DNA from: Arthrobacter sp. 260
GTDB taxonomy: Bacteria; Actinomycetota; Actinomycetes; Actinomycetales; Micrococcaceae
Length of the DNA stretch: 64,000 nucleotides
Assembly (NCBI RefSeq): GCF_013116745.1
Contig: NZ_JABFOE010000003.1
Coordinates: 62,001 to 126,000 of the forward strand
Direction of reading: 5' to 3'
The first letter of the stretch is position 1. Each line of letters starts with the position of its first letter. The position numbers and the translations under genes were made by a program. This document shows, in pieces, positions 50,658 through 59,287 of the stretch. Under the pieces are notes generated by a model. It was given only the letters and a program-made list of their open reading frames with translations. It had not been told where the DNA came from and did no database searches.

Positions 50658-51918
50658 TGTCTGCTCCCCTGTTCGTGGACTCCCGGTCCTCGGGTAGTAC
50701 CAGGCGTGCGTCAACGACCCAGCCGCCGTCGGGGCCGGGCCCGCAGTCTACGGTGCCGGAGTAGATCGACGCGCGCTCCTGCATCCCGGTGATCCCCTGT
50801 CCGGTACCCACCGACACCACGGGCCCCATGCTGCCACGGCCATCATCGGTGATCCGCACCCTGACCAGCGTGCCAGTCCGGGAAATTGCCACGTTCACGG
50901 TGGTGACGCTCTTGCCGTAGCGCAGCACATTGGTCAGTGATTCCTGGATGATCCGGTACACGGTCAACTGGAAGGCCGGATTCTCGGGCAGCCCGGGCCC
51001 CGATAACCCCAACCGGATGGGTAGCCCTGCCACCCGGAACCCGTCGAGGAGGGTGGCGAGGGAGCCTGCGGCCGGCAAGGGTTCAAGGGGCGCAGCCTCG
51101 GGGCCGACCCGCAGGACGCCCAGCACTCTGCGCATATCAGCGAGGGCAGTCCGGCCGCTGGCCGATAGTTCGTCGAGGACTTCGCGGGCGCGTTCCTGGT
51201 CGCGCTTCATCACGACGGCGGCACCATCGGAGAGCGCAATCATCACCGAGAGGGAGTGCGCGACGACGTCGTGCATTTCCCGGGCAATCCGGTTCCGTTC
51301 GGTGGCTGACGCGAGCTCGGCGTTGCGGACCGCCCAGTCCCGCAGGGCGGTCTCGTGTTCGCGGTCCCGGCGGATGGTGACCCCGAACCCGACTGCCAGG
51401 AGGTACCACATGAGGACAAAGCCCATCACAATCCAGATCAGGTACGGCGCTTCCTCGACAAACAGGGCGTCGACGAACCAGAGGGGGGTGATGGTGAGGA
51501 CCGCTGCTGCGGCCAGGGCGCCGACGGCAATCCGAAAAGGGTGGCGGACAGCGACCGCGTAGAGCGCGAACCACACCCCGATCCCCACGCTCGCCTGGCC
51601 GTCGGAGGTCAACAGGCTCAGCCATTCGAGGCCCAGCAGGATGCCCAGGACCAGCAGGGGCCGGTCCCTGCGCCAGAAGAGAACCACGCCTGCGGCAATG
51701 ACGGGCAGCAGAGGGAGCCACTGATCATGCAAGATGGTGGCGACAATCGACTGCGGCAGGCTGGAGGCCAGGTAAATAAGAACCACCACGGCGTCGGTGA
51801 CCCGCGGGTGGTTGCGGAAGTAGCGCCTGAATGGGCCGAGGCGCCGTGCGTTGATCTCGGTGAAGGAGGCGGCGGCCGTTCGCTCCGCCGCCCCCTCCAC
51901 CAAGGCTTTTTCACTCAT
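50641..51918 (-). CDS. NarL-family sensor histidine kinase
   Basis: A 425-residue kinase with five or six membrane segments (about 40-185) and little extracellular sequence, a HisKA_3 phosphoacceptor H216 in IAREMHDVVAHSLSVM, and a C-terminal ATPase domain (VRITDDGRGS, GQGITGMQERA). The membrane-embedded sensor resembles kinases that monitor cell-envelope stress through their ABC partner. Follows the ABC permease by 35 nt. Confidence 0.9.
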   Translation of the reverse strand: MSEKALVEGAAERTAAASFTEINARRLGPFRRYFRNHPRVTDAVVVLIYLASSLPQSIVATILHDQWLPLLPVIAAGVVLFWRRDRPLLVLGILLGLEWLSLLTSDGQASVGIGVWFALYAVAVRHPFRIAVGALAAAAVLTITPLWFVDALFVEEAPYLIWIVMGFVLMWYLLAVGFGVTIRRDREHETALRDWAVRNAELASATERNRIAREMHDVVAHSLSVMIALSDGAAVVMKRDQERAREVLDELSASGRTALADMRRVLGVLRVGPEAAPLEPLPAAGSLATLLDGFRVAGLPIRLGLSGPGLPENPAFQLTVYRIIQESLTNVLRYGKSVTTVNVAISRTGTLVRVRITDDGRGSMGPVVSVGTGQGITGMQERASIYSGTVDCGPGPDGGWVVDARLVLPEDRESTNRGADSVRST

Positions 51919-51953
51919 GGAGTGAGCTTATCGGGCCGGTCAGGACCGGCTGG

Positions 51954-52817
51954 CTAGACGTCCCGCTTCTTGGTAACCACCAGGGAAACCACCAGCAGCA
52001 CCAGGGCCCAGGCGCCGAGGACGAGTGCGCCCTGCCACTGATTCAGGGCTCCGTCGGCAATGGTGATCGCCACCATCTGCTCGCCGGCGCTGCTGGGAAG
52101 AAAGCGTGCGGCGTCGGGAATCCAGTCGGCAATTCCCGCCAGAAGGGTCGCTACCAGGATGGGCAGGATGAGCAACAGGCCAATGGTAGTGACCACACCG
52201 CCCGCGGTGTTGCGCAGCAACGTGCCGATGGACATCGCGATGATGGCCATAAGGGCAAGCACCGAACCGGTGTTGACGATGTGCAGCAGCACTCCCTCAT
52301 CGCCGAGGCCGAACTCCAGCTCTGACGGTGACAGGATCGGCTGGGCGATGAGGTAGCTCACGAATGCCGAACCGGCACCGACGATGAACGCGACCACCGC
52401 GAACACGACCTGCTTGGCCAATAACGCCGGGATGCGCTTCGGTACGGCCACCATGGTGGAACGAATCATGCCGGTGCCCCACTCGGACGCGATCAGCACC
52501 ACGGCCAGCGAACCGATCAGGAGCTGCCCGAAGATCAGCCCGGATCCGGGGATGGTGTTGGTGATTGAGGTTGCGTCCGGCGCGCCCTGCATCTGGGCTG
52601 CCATCTCCGGGTCCCCCTGGAGATCAAGCAAAACTGTCGTCTGCCAGGCGAACAGTGCCGCCAGGCCGATCATCACCACCACGGTGATGGTCAGCATCAC
52701 CACGGTTGAGGGAACGGTGACCAACTTGATCCATTCCGACTTCAGTGTCCGGGCGAAATTCACACCCGTCCCACTGGTGGTAGAGCGGGTGGGGGTTGCG
52801 ACTGCTGCGTGGGACAT
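51954..52817 (-). CDS. ABC permease linked to a two-component system
   Basis: A 287-residue permease with about six membrane segments (VVMLTITVVVMIGLAALFAW, GSLAVVLIASEWGTGMIRSTMVAVPKRIPAL near the middle, GALVLGAWALVLLVVSLVV at the end). It starts 2 nt after the ATPase stop. Together with the ATPase and the kinase/regulator pair it forms a four-gene operon, likely for bacitracin-like peptide or envelope stress export. Confidence 0.85.
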   Translation of the reverse strand: MSHAAVATPTRSTTSGTGVNFARTLKSEWIKLVTVPSTVVMLTITVVVMIGLAALFAWQTTVLLDLQGDPEMAAQMQGAPDATSITNTIPGSGLIFGQLLIGSLAVVLIASEWGTGMIRSTMVAVPKRIPALLAKQVVFAVVAFIVGAGSAFVSYLIAQPILSPSELEFGLGDEGVLLHIVNTGSVLALMAIIAMSIGTLLRNTAGGVVTTIGLLLILPILVATLLAGIADWIPDAARFLPSSAGEQMVAITIADGALNQWQGALVLGAWALVLLVVSLVVTKKRDV

Positions 52818-52819
52818 GG

Positions 52820-53767
52820 CTACTTTCCTTCCCCAACGGTGGCAGCCTGGGCTGCCTGCGGGAGATCATGCGAGTGGTACTCGACTTCGTCGCTGGTGAG
52901 CTGCATGTAGGCCTCTTCGAGGGAGGCCTGCAAAGGGGTGAGTTCGTAGACCAGCACCTGGTTCTCCAGGGCGGCCCGGGCGATGCGGTGGGAATCAGCA
53001 CCGGTGACTTCGAGCAGTTCAGGTTCCAGTTGCTGCGAGGTGACACCGTCGCCGGCCAGGGCACGGATCAGTTCGGCCGGGTTGTCGGTGCGGACCCGGG
53101 TGCGGGCCTGTCCCTGGTCCGAGAGGATCTGTTCGATGGGCGCGTCGGCGATGATGCGGCCACGCCCGATCACGATCAGATGGTCGGCGGTCAGCGCCAT
53201 TTCCGACATCAGGTGGGAGGACAGGAAGACCGTCCTGCCCTCGGAGGCGAGGCCCTTCGCGAGATGGCGAACCCACTGCACACCCTCGGGGTCCAGGCCG
53301 TTGACCGGCTCATCGAGGATCACGGTGTGGGGGTCACCCAGGAGGGCGCAGGCAATGCCGAGGCGCTGCCCCATGCCGAGGGAGAAACCACCGACACGCT
53401 TCTTCGCGACCGGACCGAGCCCGGTCATTTCGATTACCTCTTTGACCCTGCTGTTGGGGATGCCGTGCGTCGCGGCCATGGCCCGGAGGTGGTTGTAGGC
53501 GCTGCGCTTGGTGTGGACGGCTTTCGCGTCGAGGAGGGCTCCCACTTCGCGCAGCGGCGCGCGGTGTTCGGCGTAGCGCCGGCCGTTGACGGTGACGTTG
53601 CCGTCCGTGGGGTTGTCCAGCCCAACGATCATGCGCATCGTGGTGGACTTCCCGGCACCGTTGGGGCCGAGGAACCCGGTCACCTTGCCGGGGTGGACGG
53701 TGAACGAAACGTTGTCCACTGCTGTCTTGGAGCCATAGCGCTTCGCCAGGCCGTGTGCCTCAATCAT
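52820..53767 (-). CDS. ABC exporter ATP-binding protein (two-component-linked)
   Basis: A 315-residue ATPase. Walker A GPNGAGKST (about residue 37), signature FSLGMGQRLGIA (about 134), Walker B TVILDEPVNGLD (about 155). In this family the S-x-G signature variant is common among actinobacterial exporters. First gene of the four-gene operon with permease, kinase and response regulator. Confidence 0.9.
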   Translation of the reverse strand: MIEAHGLAKRYGSKTAVDNVSFTVHPGKVTGFLGPNGAGKSTTMRMIVGLDNPTDGNVTVNGRRYAEHRAPLREVGALLDAKAVHTKRSAYNHLRAMAATHGIPNSRVKEVIEMTGLGPVAKKRVGGFSLGMGQRLGIACALLGDPHTVILDEPVNGLDPEGVQWVRHLAKGLASEGRTVFLSSHLMSEMALTADHLIVIGRGRIIADAPIEQILSDQGQARTRVRTDNPAELIRALAGDGVTSQQLEPELLEVTGADSHRIARAALENQVLVYELTPLQASLEEAYMQLTSDEVEYHSHDLPQAAQAATVGEGK

Positions 53768-53908
53768 GGCTGCGTCCTTAATATTGCTGCGGGTGCCCGG
53801 TCAATACTGGGCTTGCTTCAAGCCTACGGAGGTTGGCGTCCGGGCTCGCCGCCCCTTGGGATGATGTTTGATTCCGTCGGGTACACCTTTTGGATGAGAC
53901 CCGCGCCC

Positions 53909-54493
53909 CTACAACACCCCGGTCAGGTACCGCTTGATGGTGGGTTCAACCAGCCGGACTACCTCTTCGTGGGTTGCCGAGGCGAGGGGGTCAAGCTTGA
54001 TGACGTACCGCGCCATCATCAGACCGATGAGTTGGCTTGCCGCGAGCGCGCCTCGTACGTCGGCGTCGTCAAGTCCGGCAGCCACAAGGTTGAGGATCCG
54101 GCGCCGAAGAACCTCCCGGACAAGCGCGGCCTGGGTGTGTGAGCCCACCGCACCACGGACCAGCGCCAGCAGTGCTGCCTGGGCTGGCGACTCCCACAGG
54201 TTCAGCAGAGTAAGGATCAGCACTTCAGCTCGATCCTCCGGTGCCGCGCTTACAACGTTGGCGAGCACCTCAGCGGGGTCCGCTGGTAGATCAATACAGG
54301 CGGCAAACAGGTCGTCCTTCCCATCGAAATAGTGATGCACCAGTGCAGCATCGACGCTGGCAGCGCGCGCGATGTGCCGCAGACTCACGCCGTCGTACCC
54401 GTGTAAGGCGAACAGGTTGCGGGCAGCGGACACGATGTGTCCGCGGGTGTCGGAAGTTCCGCTTCGCCGCCCCCGCCGGACCCCCTGACTCAT
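53909..54493 (-). CDS. TetR-family regulator of the ABC operon
   Basis: A 194-residue TetR regulator. The helix-turn-helix is VSLRHIARAASVDAALVHHYFDGKDDLFAA. It is the last gene of the ATPase-permease-TetR operon (4-nt overlap with the permease), so it is transcribed from the promoter it would repress. The 34-bp palindrome at 56011-56044, just upstream of the ATPase, is its likely operator. A 141-nt gap to the preceding operon holds no gene. Confidence 0.88.
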   Translation of the reverse strand: MSQGVRRGRRSGTSDTRGHIVSAARNLFALHGYDGVSLRHIARAASVDAALVHHYFDGKDDLFAACIDLPADPAEVLANVVSAAPEDRAEVLILTLLNLWESPAQAALLALVRGAVGSHTQAALVREVLRRRILNLVAAGLDDADVRGALAASQLIGLMMARYVIKLDPLASATHEEVVRLVEPTIKRYLTGVL

Positions 54494-55245
54494 GCTGAGC
54501 TACGACGCAGGGTCAGCGAGGCGAGGGTCAGCACTGCCACTACGATCAGGGACAGGACCGCCACGTCATTCCACATGGCATCCGTCGCGTCGACGTTGCC
54601 CGCGACTTCCAGCAACGCGTCGACGGAAAAGGTCAGTGGCAAGACGTTCGACACCGCCTCCAGTACCTCGTTCATCCTGTCCCTGGCCACGAACAGTCCG
54701 CACAGCAGAATCTGGGGCACCACTACCACCGGCATGAACTGGACGGCCTGGAACTCGGTGCGGGCGAAGGCCGAGCAGAGCAGACCGAGCGCCACCCCCA
54801 GGACCGCGTTGACGACGGCGACCAGCACAACAAGTCCCGGGCTGCCCGCAATGTCGAGTTTGAACACGTAATAGGCAACACCGGAGGCAACCACCGCCTG
54901 GAGGGCGGCCATCAGTGAGAAAGCCAGGGCATAGCCGAAGAGCAGATCGGCCTTGTGCATGGGGGTGGTCAGCAGCCGCTCCAGGGTCCCTGACGTGCGC
55001 TCCCTGAGCATGGTGATGGAGGTGACGAGGAACATCACAACGAACGGGAAAATGGCCAGCATCATCAGACCCACCCGGTCGAAGGTACGGGGTGCTCCCG
55101 GCGGTACCGTCTCGTTCTCGAAGAGAAAGTAGACCAGTGCCAGAAGGAGGGCCGGGACCACCAGGATCAACCCGATGCTCCGTGGGTCGTGGCGCAACTG
55201 CCGGAGCACCCTCAGTGCGGTGGCGGCCAAGCTTCGCAGGTTCAT
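54490..55245 (-). CDS. ABC-2 permease (TetR-linked exporter)
   Basis: A 251-residue six-segment ABC-2 permease (DPRSIGLILVVPALLLALVYFLF at the start; TSGTLERLLTTPMHKADLLFGYALAF in the second loop). It overlaps the ATPase and the TetR gene by 4 nt each, so all three are translated together. Substrate unknown; a drug or lipid is likely given the TetR gene. Confidence 0.88.
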   Translation of the reverse strand: MNLRSLAATALRVLRQLRHDPRSIGLILVVPALLLALVYFLFENETVPPGAPRTFDRVGLMMLAIFPFVVMFLVTSITMLRERTSGTLERLLTTPMHKADLLFGYALAFSLMAALQAVVASGVAYYVFKLDIAGSPGLVVLVAVVNAVLGVALGLLCSAFARTEFQAVQFMPVVVVPQILLCGLFVARDRMNEVLEAVSNVLPLTFSVDALLEVAGNVDATDAMWNDVAVLSLIVVAVLTLASLTLRRSSA

Positions 55246-56000
55246 GGCCGTTTCCCCTCGGCAGGTGCGGCCTCAGAGTCGCGGATCAGGCTCAGGAAAG
55301 CGGCCTCGAGGTCATCAGTGCCCGTCTGCTGGCGAAGTTCCGCGGGAGTGAGATGCGCCAGCATCCGCCCTTCCCTGAGGAGCGCAAGAAAGTCGCAGCG
55401 CCCCGCTTCCTCCATCGAATGGCTGGAGACCAACAGTGTGGTGCCGTGGGTTGTCAGGTCCTTAAAGCGCTGCCACAGATCGACCCGCAGCACCGGGTCC
55501 AGTCCAACGGTCGGTTCGTCGAGGACCAACAGCCGGGGTGCTGCGACCAGGGCGCACGCCAGAGACACCCTGCTGAACTGACCGCCGGACAAGTCGGCAG
55601 CCTTCCTGTGGGCAAGCTCGGTCAGCCCGACGGCGCTCAGTGCGTCGACGGTATCCGCACGGCGTCGGCCGTGCATCGCGCCGAAATACCGCACATTGGC
55701 TTCGACCGTGAGATCCGCGTAAACGCTGGGGGCCTGCGTCATATAGCCGACCTCGCGGCGCAATGCTGGATCCCCGGCAGGCCTGTCCAGGACGGACACC
55801 GTGCCGTAGGTAATCCGCTGGACACCGACGATCGTCCGCAAGAGGGTGGTCTTCCCACTTCCTGACGGACCCAATAGCCCGGTAATCCGGGCCCGGGGAA
55901 CGCTGAAGTGAACGTCTTCGAGGACATTCTGTTTGGACCGTCGGACGGTGAGCGCCGATACTTCGATCGCGGACCGCGAGCGGGCAGGTTGCGGTGACAT
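55242..56000 (-). CDS. ABC exporter ATP-binding protein (TetR-linked)
   Basis: A 252-residue ATPase with Walker A GPSGSGKTT (about residue 41), signature LSGGQFSRVSLA (about 138) and Walker B LLVLDEPTVGLD (about 160). It heads the ATPase-permease-TetR operon and starts just downstream of a perfect 34-bp palindrome. Confidence 0.9.
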   Translation of the reverse strand: MSPQPARSRSAIEVSALTVRRSKQNVLEDVHFSVPRARITGLLGPSGSGKTTLLRTIVGVQRITYGTVSVLDRPAGDPALRREVGYMTQAPSVYADLTVEANVRYFGAMHGRRRADTVDALSAVGLTELAHRKAADLSGGQFSRVSLACALVAAPRLLVLDEPTVGLDPVLRVDLWQRFKDLTTHGTTLLVSSHSMEEAGRCDFLALLREGRMLAHLTPAELRQQTGTDDLEAAFLSLIRDSEAAPAEGKRP

Positions 56001-56010
56001 GGCAGCTCCC

Positions 56011-56044
56011 TACCTTGAATTCATCACCTGATGAATTCAAGGTA
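56011..56044. promoter_or_regulatory. 34-bp perfect palindrome, TetR operator candidate
   Basis: TACCTTGAATTCATCA (56011-56026), CC, TGATGAATTCAAGGTA (56029-56044): 16 of 16 bases pair. It lies 11 bp upstream of the start of the ATPase gene, in the gap to the previous operon, exactly where autorepression would act. The T-G-A-A-T-T-C core repeats once in each arm. Confidence 0.75.
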
Positions 56045-56075
56045 GACCGGCGGGATACTGCCGTCAAGGGCTCCG

Positions 56076-56912
56076 TTAGCGCGAGCTGATGGACTCAAAC
56101 TTCCTGATGCACAGCGGCACAAAGATCAGCAGCATCAGGACGATACCGATGAGGATCGTGATGAACGGATTCTGCAGGGTCCACGCGGTGGGCTCCGGGA
56201 AGTCCGGGTTGGTGTTCCCGAACAGCTGCCGGGCCGACTCGACCAGAGCGGAGACCGGGTTCCACTCCGCGATGTTCTTGAGCACCTCGGGCATGGTGTG
56301 GATCGGGACGAACGCGTTCGAGATGAAGGTGAGGGGGAACAGGATCATGAAGGACGCGTTGTTGATGACCTCGGGGCTCCTGACGCTCATTCCGAGCAAA
56401 GCCATCACCCAGCTGAACGAGTAGCTGAACAGCAGCAGGATCGCGACACCACCCAGGAAACCCCACACCGAGGTGGTGACCCGCCAGCCCACAATCCAGC
56501 CGGTGCCCATCATGATCAGCATCGAGATGCTGTTGATGACGAGGTCACCGTTAGTGCGGCCGATCAGCACCGCAGCCGGGCTCATCGGCAGGGTGCGGAA
56601 CCGGTCAATGATGCCGTCCTTGAGGTCCTGTGCCATCGCGGCGCCGGAGAAAGTGGAGCCGAAAATGACCGTCTGCGCGAAGATGCCAGCCATCAGGAAG
56701 TTGGTGTAGTCGGAGACGTTCATCGCTCCGCCGTAGACCTGGCTGAACAGCAACACGAACATGATCGGCTGCAGGATGGTGAAGACCAGGATCTCCGGTA
56801 CCCGCTTGATCTTGATCAGGTTGCGGCGGGTGGCGATCCACCCGTCGGAGAGCAGCTGTCCCGCCGGCGTACCGACGCTCTCATAGGTGGTCTGCTTGGT
56901 GAGGACACTCAT
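56076..56912 (-). CDS. ABC-2 permease (DrrB-like)
   Basis: A 278-residue ABC-2 permease with about six membrane segments (IKRVPEILVFTILQPIMFVLLFSQVYGG, GIFAQTVIFGSTFSGAAMAQDLKDGIIDRFRTLPMSPAAVLIGR in pieces, NAFVPIHTMPEVLKNIAEWNPVSALVE). It overlaps the ATPase at 56909 by 4 nt. Belongs to the daunorubicin-type exporter pair. Confidence 0.9.
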   Translation of the reverse strand: MSVLTKQTTYESVGTPAGQLLSDGWIATRRNLIKIKRVPEILVFTILQPIMFVLLFSQVYGGAMNVSDYTNFLMAGIFAQTVIFGSTFSGAAMAQDLKDGIIDRFRTLPMSPAAVLIGRTNGDLVINSISMLIMMGTGWIVGWRVTTSVWGFLGGVAILLLFSYSFSWVMALLGMSVRSPEVINNASFMILFPLTFISNAFVPIHTMPEVLKNIAEWNPVSALVESARQLFGNTNPDFPEPTAWTLQNPFITILIGIVLMLLIFVPLCIRKFESISSR

Positions 56913-57901
56913 TTGGCTTTCTCCATCTCGGAATTCTCGGCGTCCTGCTCGTTCTCAGCCGTGTGACCCGTCAGTTTGAGGAACACGTCGTCAAGGGTGG
57001 GCCGACGCATGCCGGCGTCGTGCAGCCCCACACCCGCCTGCCCAAGATCCGCCAGGATGTACTGCAGTGCACGCGGCCCTTCGGTGACGGCCACTTCAAC
57101 GCTGCGCCGATCATCGGAAACCCGGGCTTCGCCTTCACCGTGGCGGGCGAGGATTTCACTGGCAGCGCCGGCGTCGGCCTCGTCAACCAGCGCCACCACC
57201 ACGCGGTGCCCTCCAATCCGGGCCTTCAGCTGATCGGACGTGCCCTCAGCGATGACCTTTCCGCCGTCGATCACGGCAATGTCGTCGGCCAGGTGGTCGG
57301 CCTCCTCCAGATACTGGGTGGTCAGGAGCAACGTGGTCCCGTCGCTGACCAGGTTCTTGATGATCTCCCACAGCGCCAACCGGCTTCGGGGGTCGAGTCC
57401 GGTGGTGGGCTCATCCAGGAAGAGGATTTTCGGGTTGATCACCAGCGCCCCGGCCAGGTCGATCCGGCGGCGCATACCGCCGGAGAACCCCTTCACGGGG
57501 CGGTTTCCGGCTTCGGTGAGCTCGAACTGGTCGATGAGTTCCTGGGCGCGACGCCTCGCTGTCTTGGCGCCCAGGTGGTACAGACGGCCCACCATTTCGA
57601 GGTTCTCGAACCCGGTCAGGTTCTCGTCGACAGCGGCGTACTGTCCTGATGCCCCGATGATGCGGCGTGCCGCCCGCGGGTTGGCGAGCACGTCGATGCC
57701 ATCCACGAAAGCGGTGCCCTCGGTGGGTTGGATCAGCGTAGTCAACACCTTCACAACGGTGGTCTTGCCCGCTCCGTTGGGACCGAGCAACGCCTTGACA
57801 GTGCCCTGGGGCACCAGCAGGTCCAGCCCGTCCAGCGCGTGGACGGGTCCGCTCTTCGATTTATAGATCTTCTTCAGACCTCTGGCCTCAATGATTGTCA
57901 T
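56909..57901 (-). CDS. ABC exporter ATP-binding protein (DrrA-like)
   Basis: A 330-residue ATPase: Walker A GPNGAGKTT (about residue 40), signature FSGGMRRRIDLA (about 138), Walker B ILFLDEPTTGLD (about 160), and the DrrA-type C-terminal extension. First of a two-gene exporter operon with its permease. A TAAGCT box 6-7 nt upstream of the ATG (57908-57913) suggests possible leaderless transcription. A 133-nt gap to the MFS gene lies upstream. Confidence 0.9.
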   Translation of the reverse strand: MTIIEARGLKKIYKSKSGPVHALDGLDLLVPQGTVKALLGPNGAGKTTVVKVLTTLIQPTEGTAFVDGIDVLANPRAARRIIGASGQYAAVDENLTGFENLEMVGRLYHLGAKTARRRAQELIDQFELTEAGNRPVKGFSGGMRRRIDLAGALVINPKILFLDEPTTGLDPRSRLALWEIIKNLVSDGTTLLLTTQYLEEADHLADDIAVIDGGKVIAEGTSDQLKARIGGHRVVVALVDEADAGAASEILARHGEGEARVSDDRRSVEVAVTEGPRALQYILADLGQAGVGLHDAGMRRPTLDDVFLKLTGHTAENEQDAENSEMEKAK

Positions 57902-58034
57902 CGTCCAAGCTTAGGGTTCAGACACCCGGACGAGCACTTATTCAGGACAGCTTTTGACCTCATACAAATCGGGGGAGCGAGGGGTTTCCATAACGCCCAG
58001 AAAGCAGCGGGAATGCGGTGATCAATAACAGCTG

Positions 58035-59231
58035 TCAGGGAACGGGGGTGGCCGCCTGATCGGCGTCGTTCTGGCGTTCGGCGGCGGCCGGGGCCACCAG
58101 GAATGAGGCGAGCACCGCTACTCCCACCACCAGCAGGGCATTGCGGATTCCGACCTGGTCACCGAGGAACCCAAGCAGGGGTGGGCCGGCCAGGAACGCC
58201 ATGTACCCGATGGTGGAAACCACTGACACCCGGGCCGCTGCATGGCGGGGTTCATCAGCCGCGGCGGACATTCCCATCGGGAAGCCCAGGGCAGCCCCAG
58301 CACCCCAGAGCACCGCGCCCACGCCGGCCAGGAGCACCGAGGGGGCGAACACGAAGATCAGCAGTCCCACCAGGGAGGACCCGAGGCTGACCTGCAGCAC
58401 CCGGACCCGGCCGTAACGGTCGATCAGCCCGCCGCCGACAAACCGGAACAGGGTCATCGCCGCGACGAACACCCCGAACATGACCGCCCCGGTGGCCTCG
58501 GTGGCCCCCAGCCCGTCCACGGTGGCCTTGGCCACCCAGTCGTTCGCGGCACCCTCCGTCAAAGCGGCGCCCAGGACCACGAGGCCGATGAGCAGTGTCC
58601 GCGGCTCCAACCAGGCGGCGAACCGACCCGGTTGCGCAGTGCCGGGATGCGCATCGGCGTGCGAAATCTCCGGCAGGAAATAGCGGGGCACCCAGAGGGA
58701 CACCAGGATGACGACGGCGGCAACGCCCAGAAGGTGGTAGGACAGGTCGACGCCGAGTGCCGACAGGCCAGCACCGACCATCGCACCCGCGAACGCTCCA
58801 GCGCTGAACGCTGCATGGAACTTGGGCATGATGGTGCGGCGGAGGCGGTGTTCGACGTCGGCTCCCTCAATGTTCTGGGCGACGTCCCACAGGGCCACGC
58901 CGACGCCGAACAGGAACAGTCCGAGCGCGGTGAGCGGGACCGACGTCGTCGTCAATCCGCCGGCGATGGTCACAGCGGCGATTGCCGACGCGACCCCGCC
59001 GATCCGGACCGTGTTCGCTACCCCCACGCGACCGGCGATGCTTCCGGCCAGCGGCAGCGCGAGCACCGACCCGGCGGCCGCGGCCAGCAGGAGGGAACCG
59101 GTTTGGCCATCGCTGAGGCCGAGGGTTGAGGATGCGGCAGGGATGCGGGCCGCCCAACTGGCAAAGACCAGCCCGTTCAGGCCGAAAACGGCGAACGTAG
59201 CCCACATTGCTGGTCTCACATTGGTTTGCAC
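58035..59231 (-). CDS. MFS transporter
   Basis: A 398-residue, twelve-segment major facilitator (FAVFGLNGLVFASWAARIPAA at the start; GLFLFGVGVALWDVAQNIEGADVE in the fourth region; the motif-A-like GGGLIDRYGRVRVLQVSLG in the second half). Substrate unknown; the N-terminal pattern fits the FucP/YbjJ-like group. No regulator adjacent on its promoter side other than the ABC-F gene. Confidence 0.85.
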   Translation of the reverse strand: MQTNVRPAMWATFAVFGLNGLVFASWAARIPAASSTLGLSDGQTGSLLLAAAAGSVLALPLAGSIAGRVGVANTVRIGGVASAIAAVTIAGGLTTTSVPLTALGLFLFGVGVALWDVAQNIEGADVEHRLRRTIMPKFHAAFSAGAFAGAMVGAGLSALGVDLSYHLLGVAAVVILVSLWVPRYFLPEISHADAHPGTAQPGRFAAWLEPRTLLIGLVVLGAALTEGAANDWVAKATVDGLGATEATGAVMFGVFVAAMTLFRFVGGGLIDRYGRVRVLQVSLGSSLVGLLIFVFAPSVLLAGVGAVLWGAGAALGFPMGMSAAADEPRHAAARVSVVSTIGYMAFLAGPPLLGFLGDQVGIRNALLVVGVAVLASFLVAPAAAERQNDADQAATPVP

Positions 59232-59287
59232 CTATAAACCGTATGCGCAATTATCGGGGGCGGTCTACACGCCCTACCGGAGGGTGC

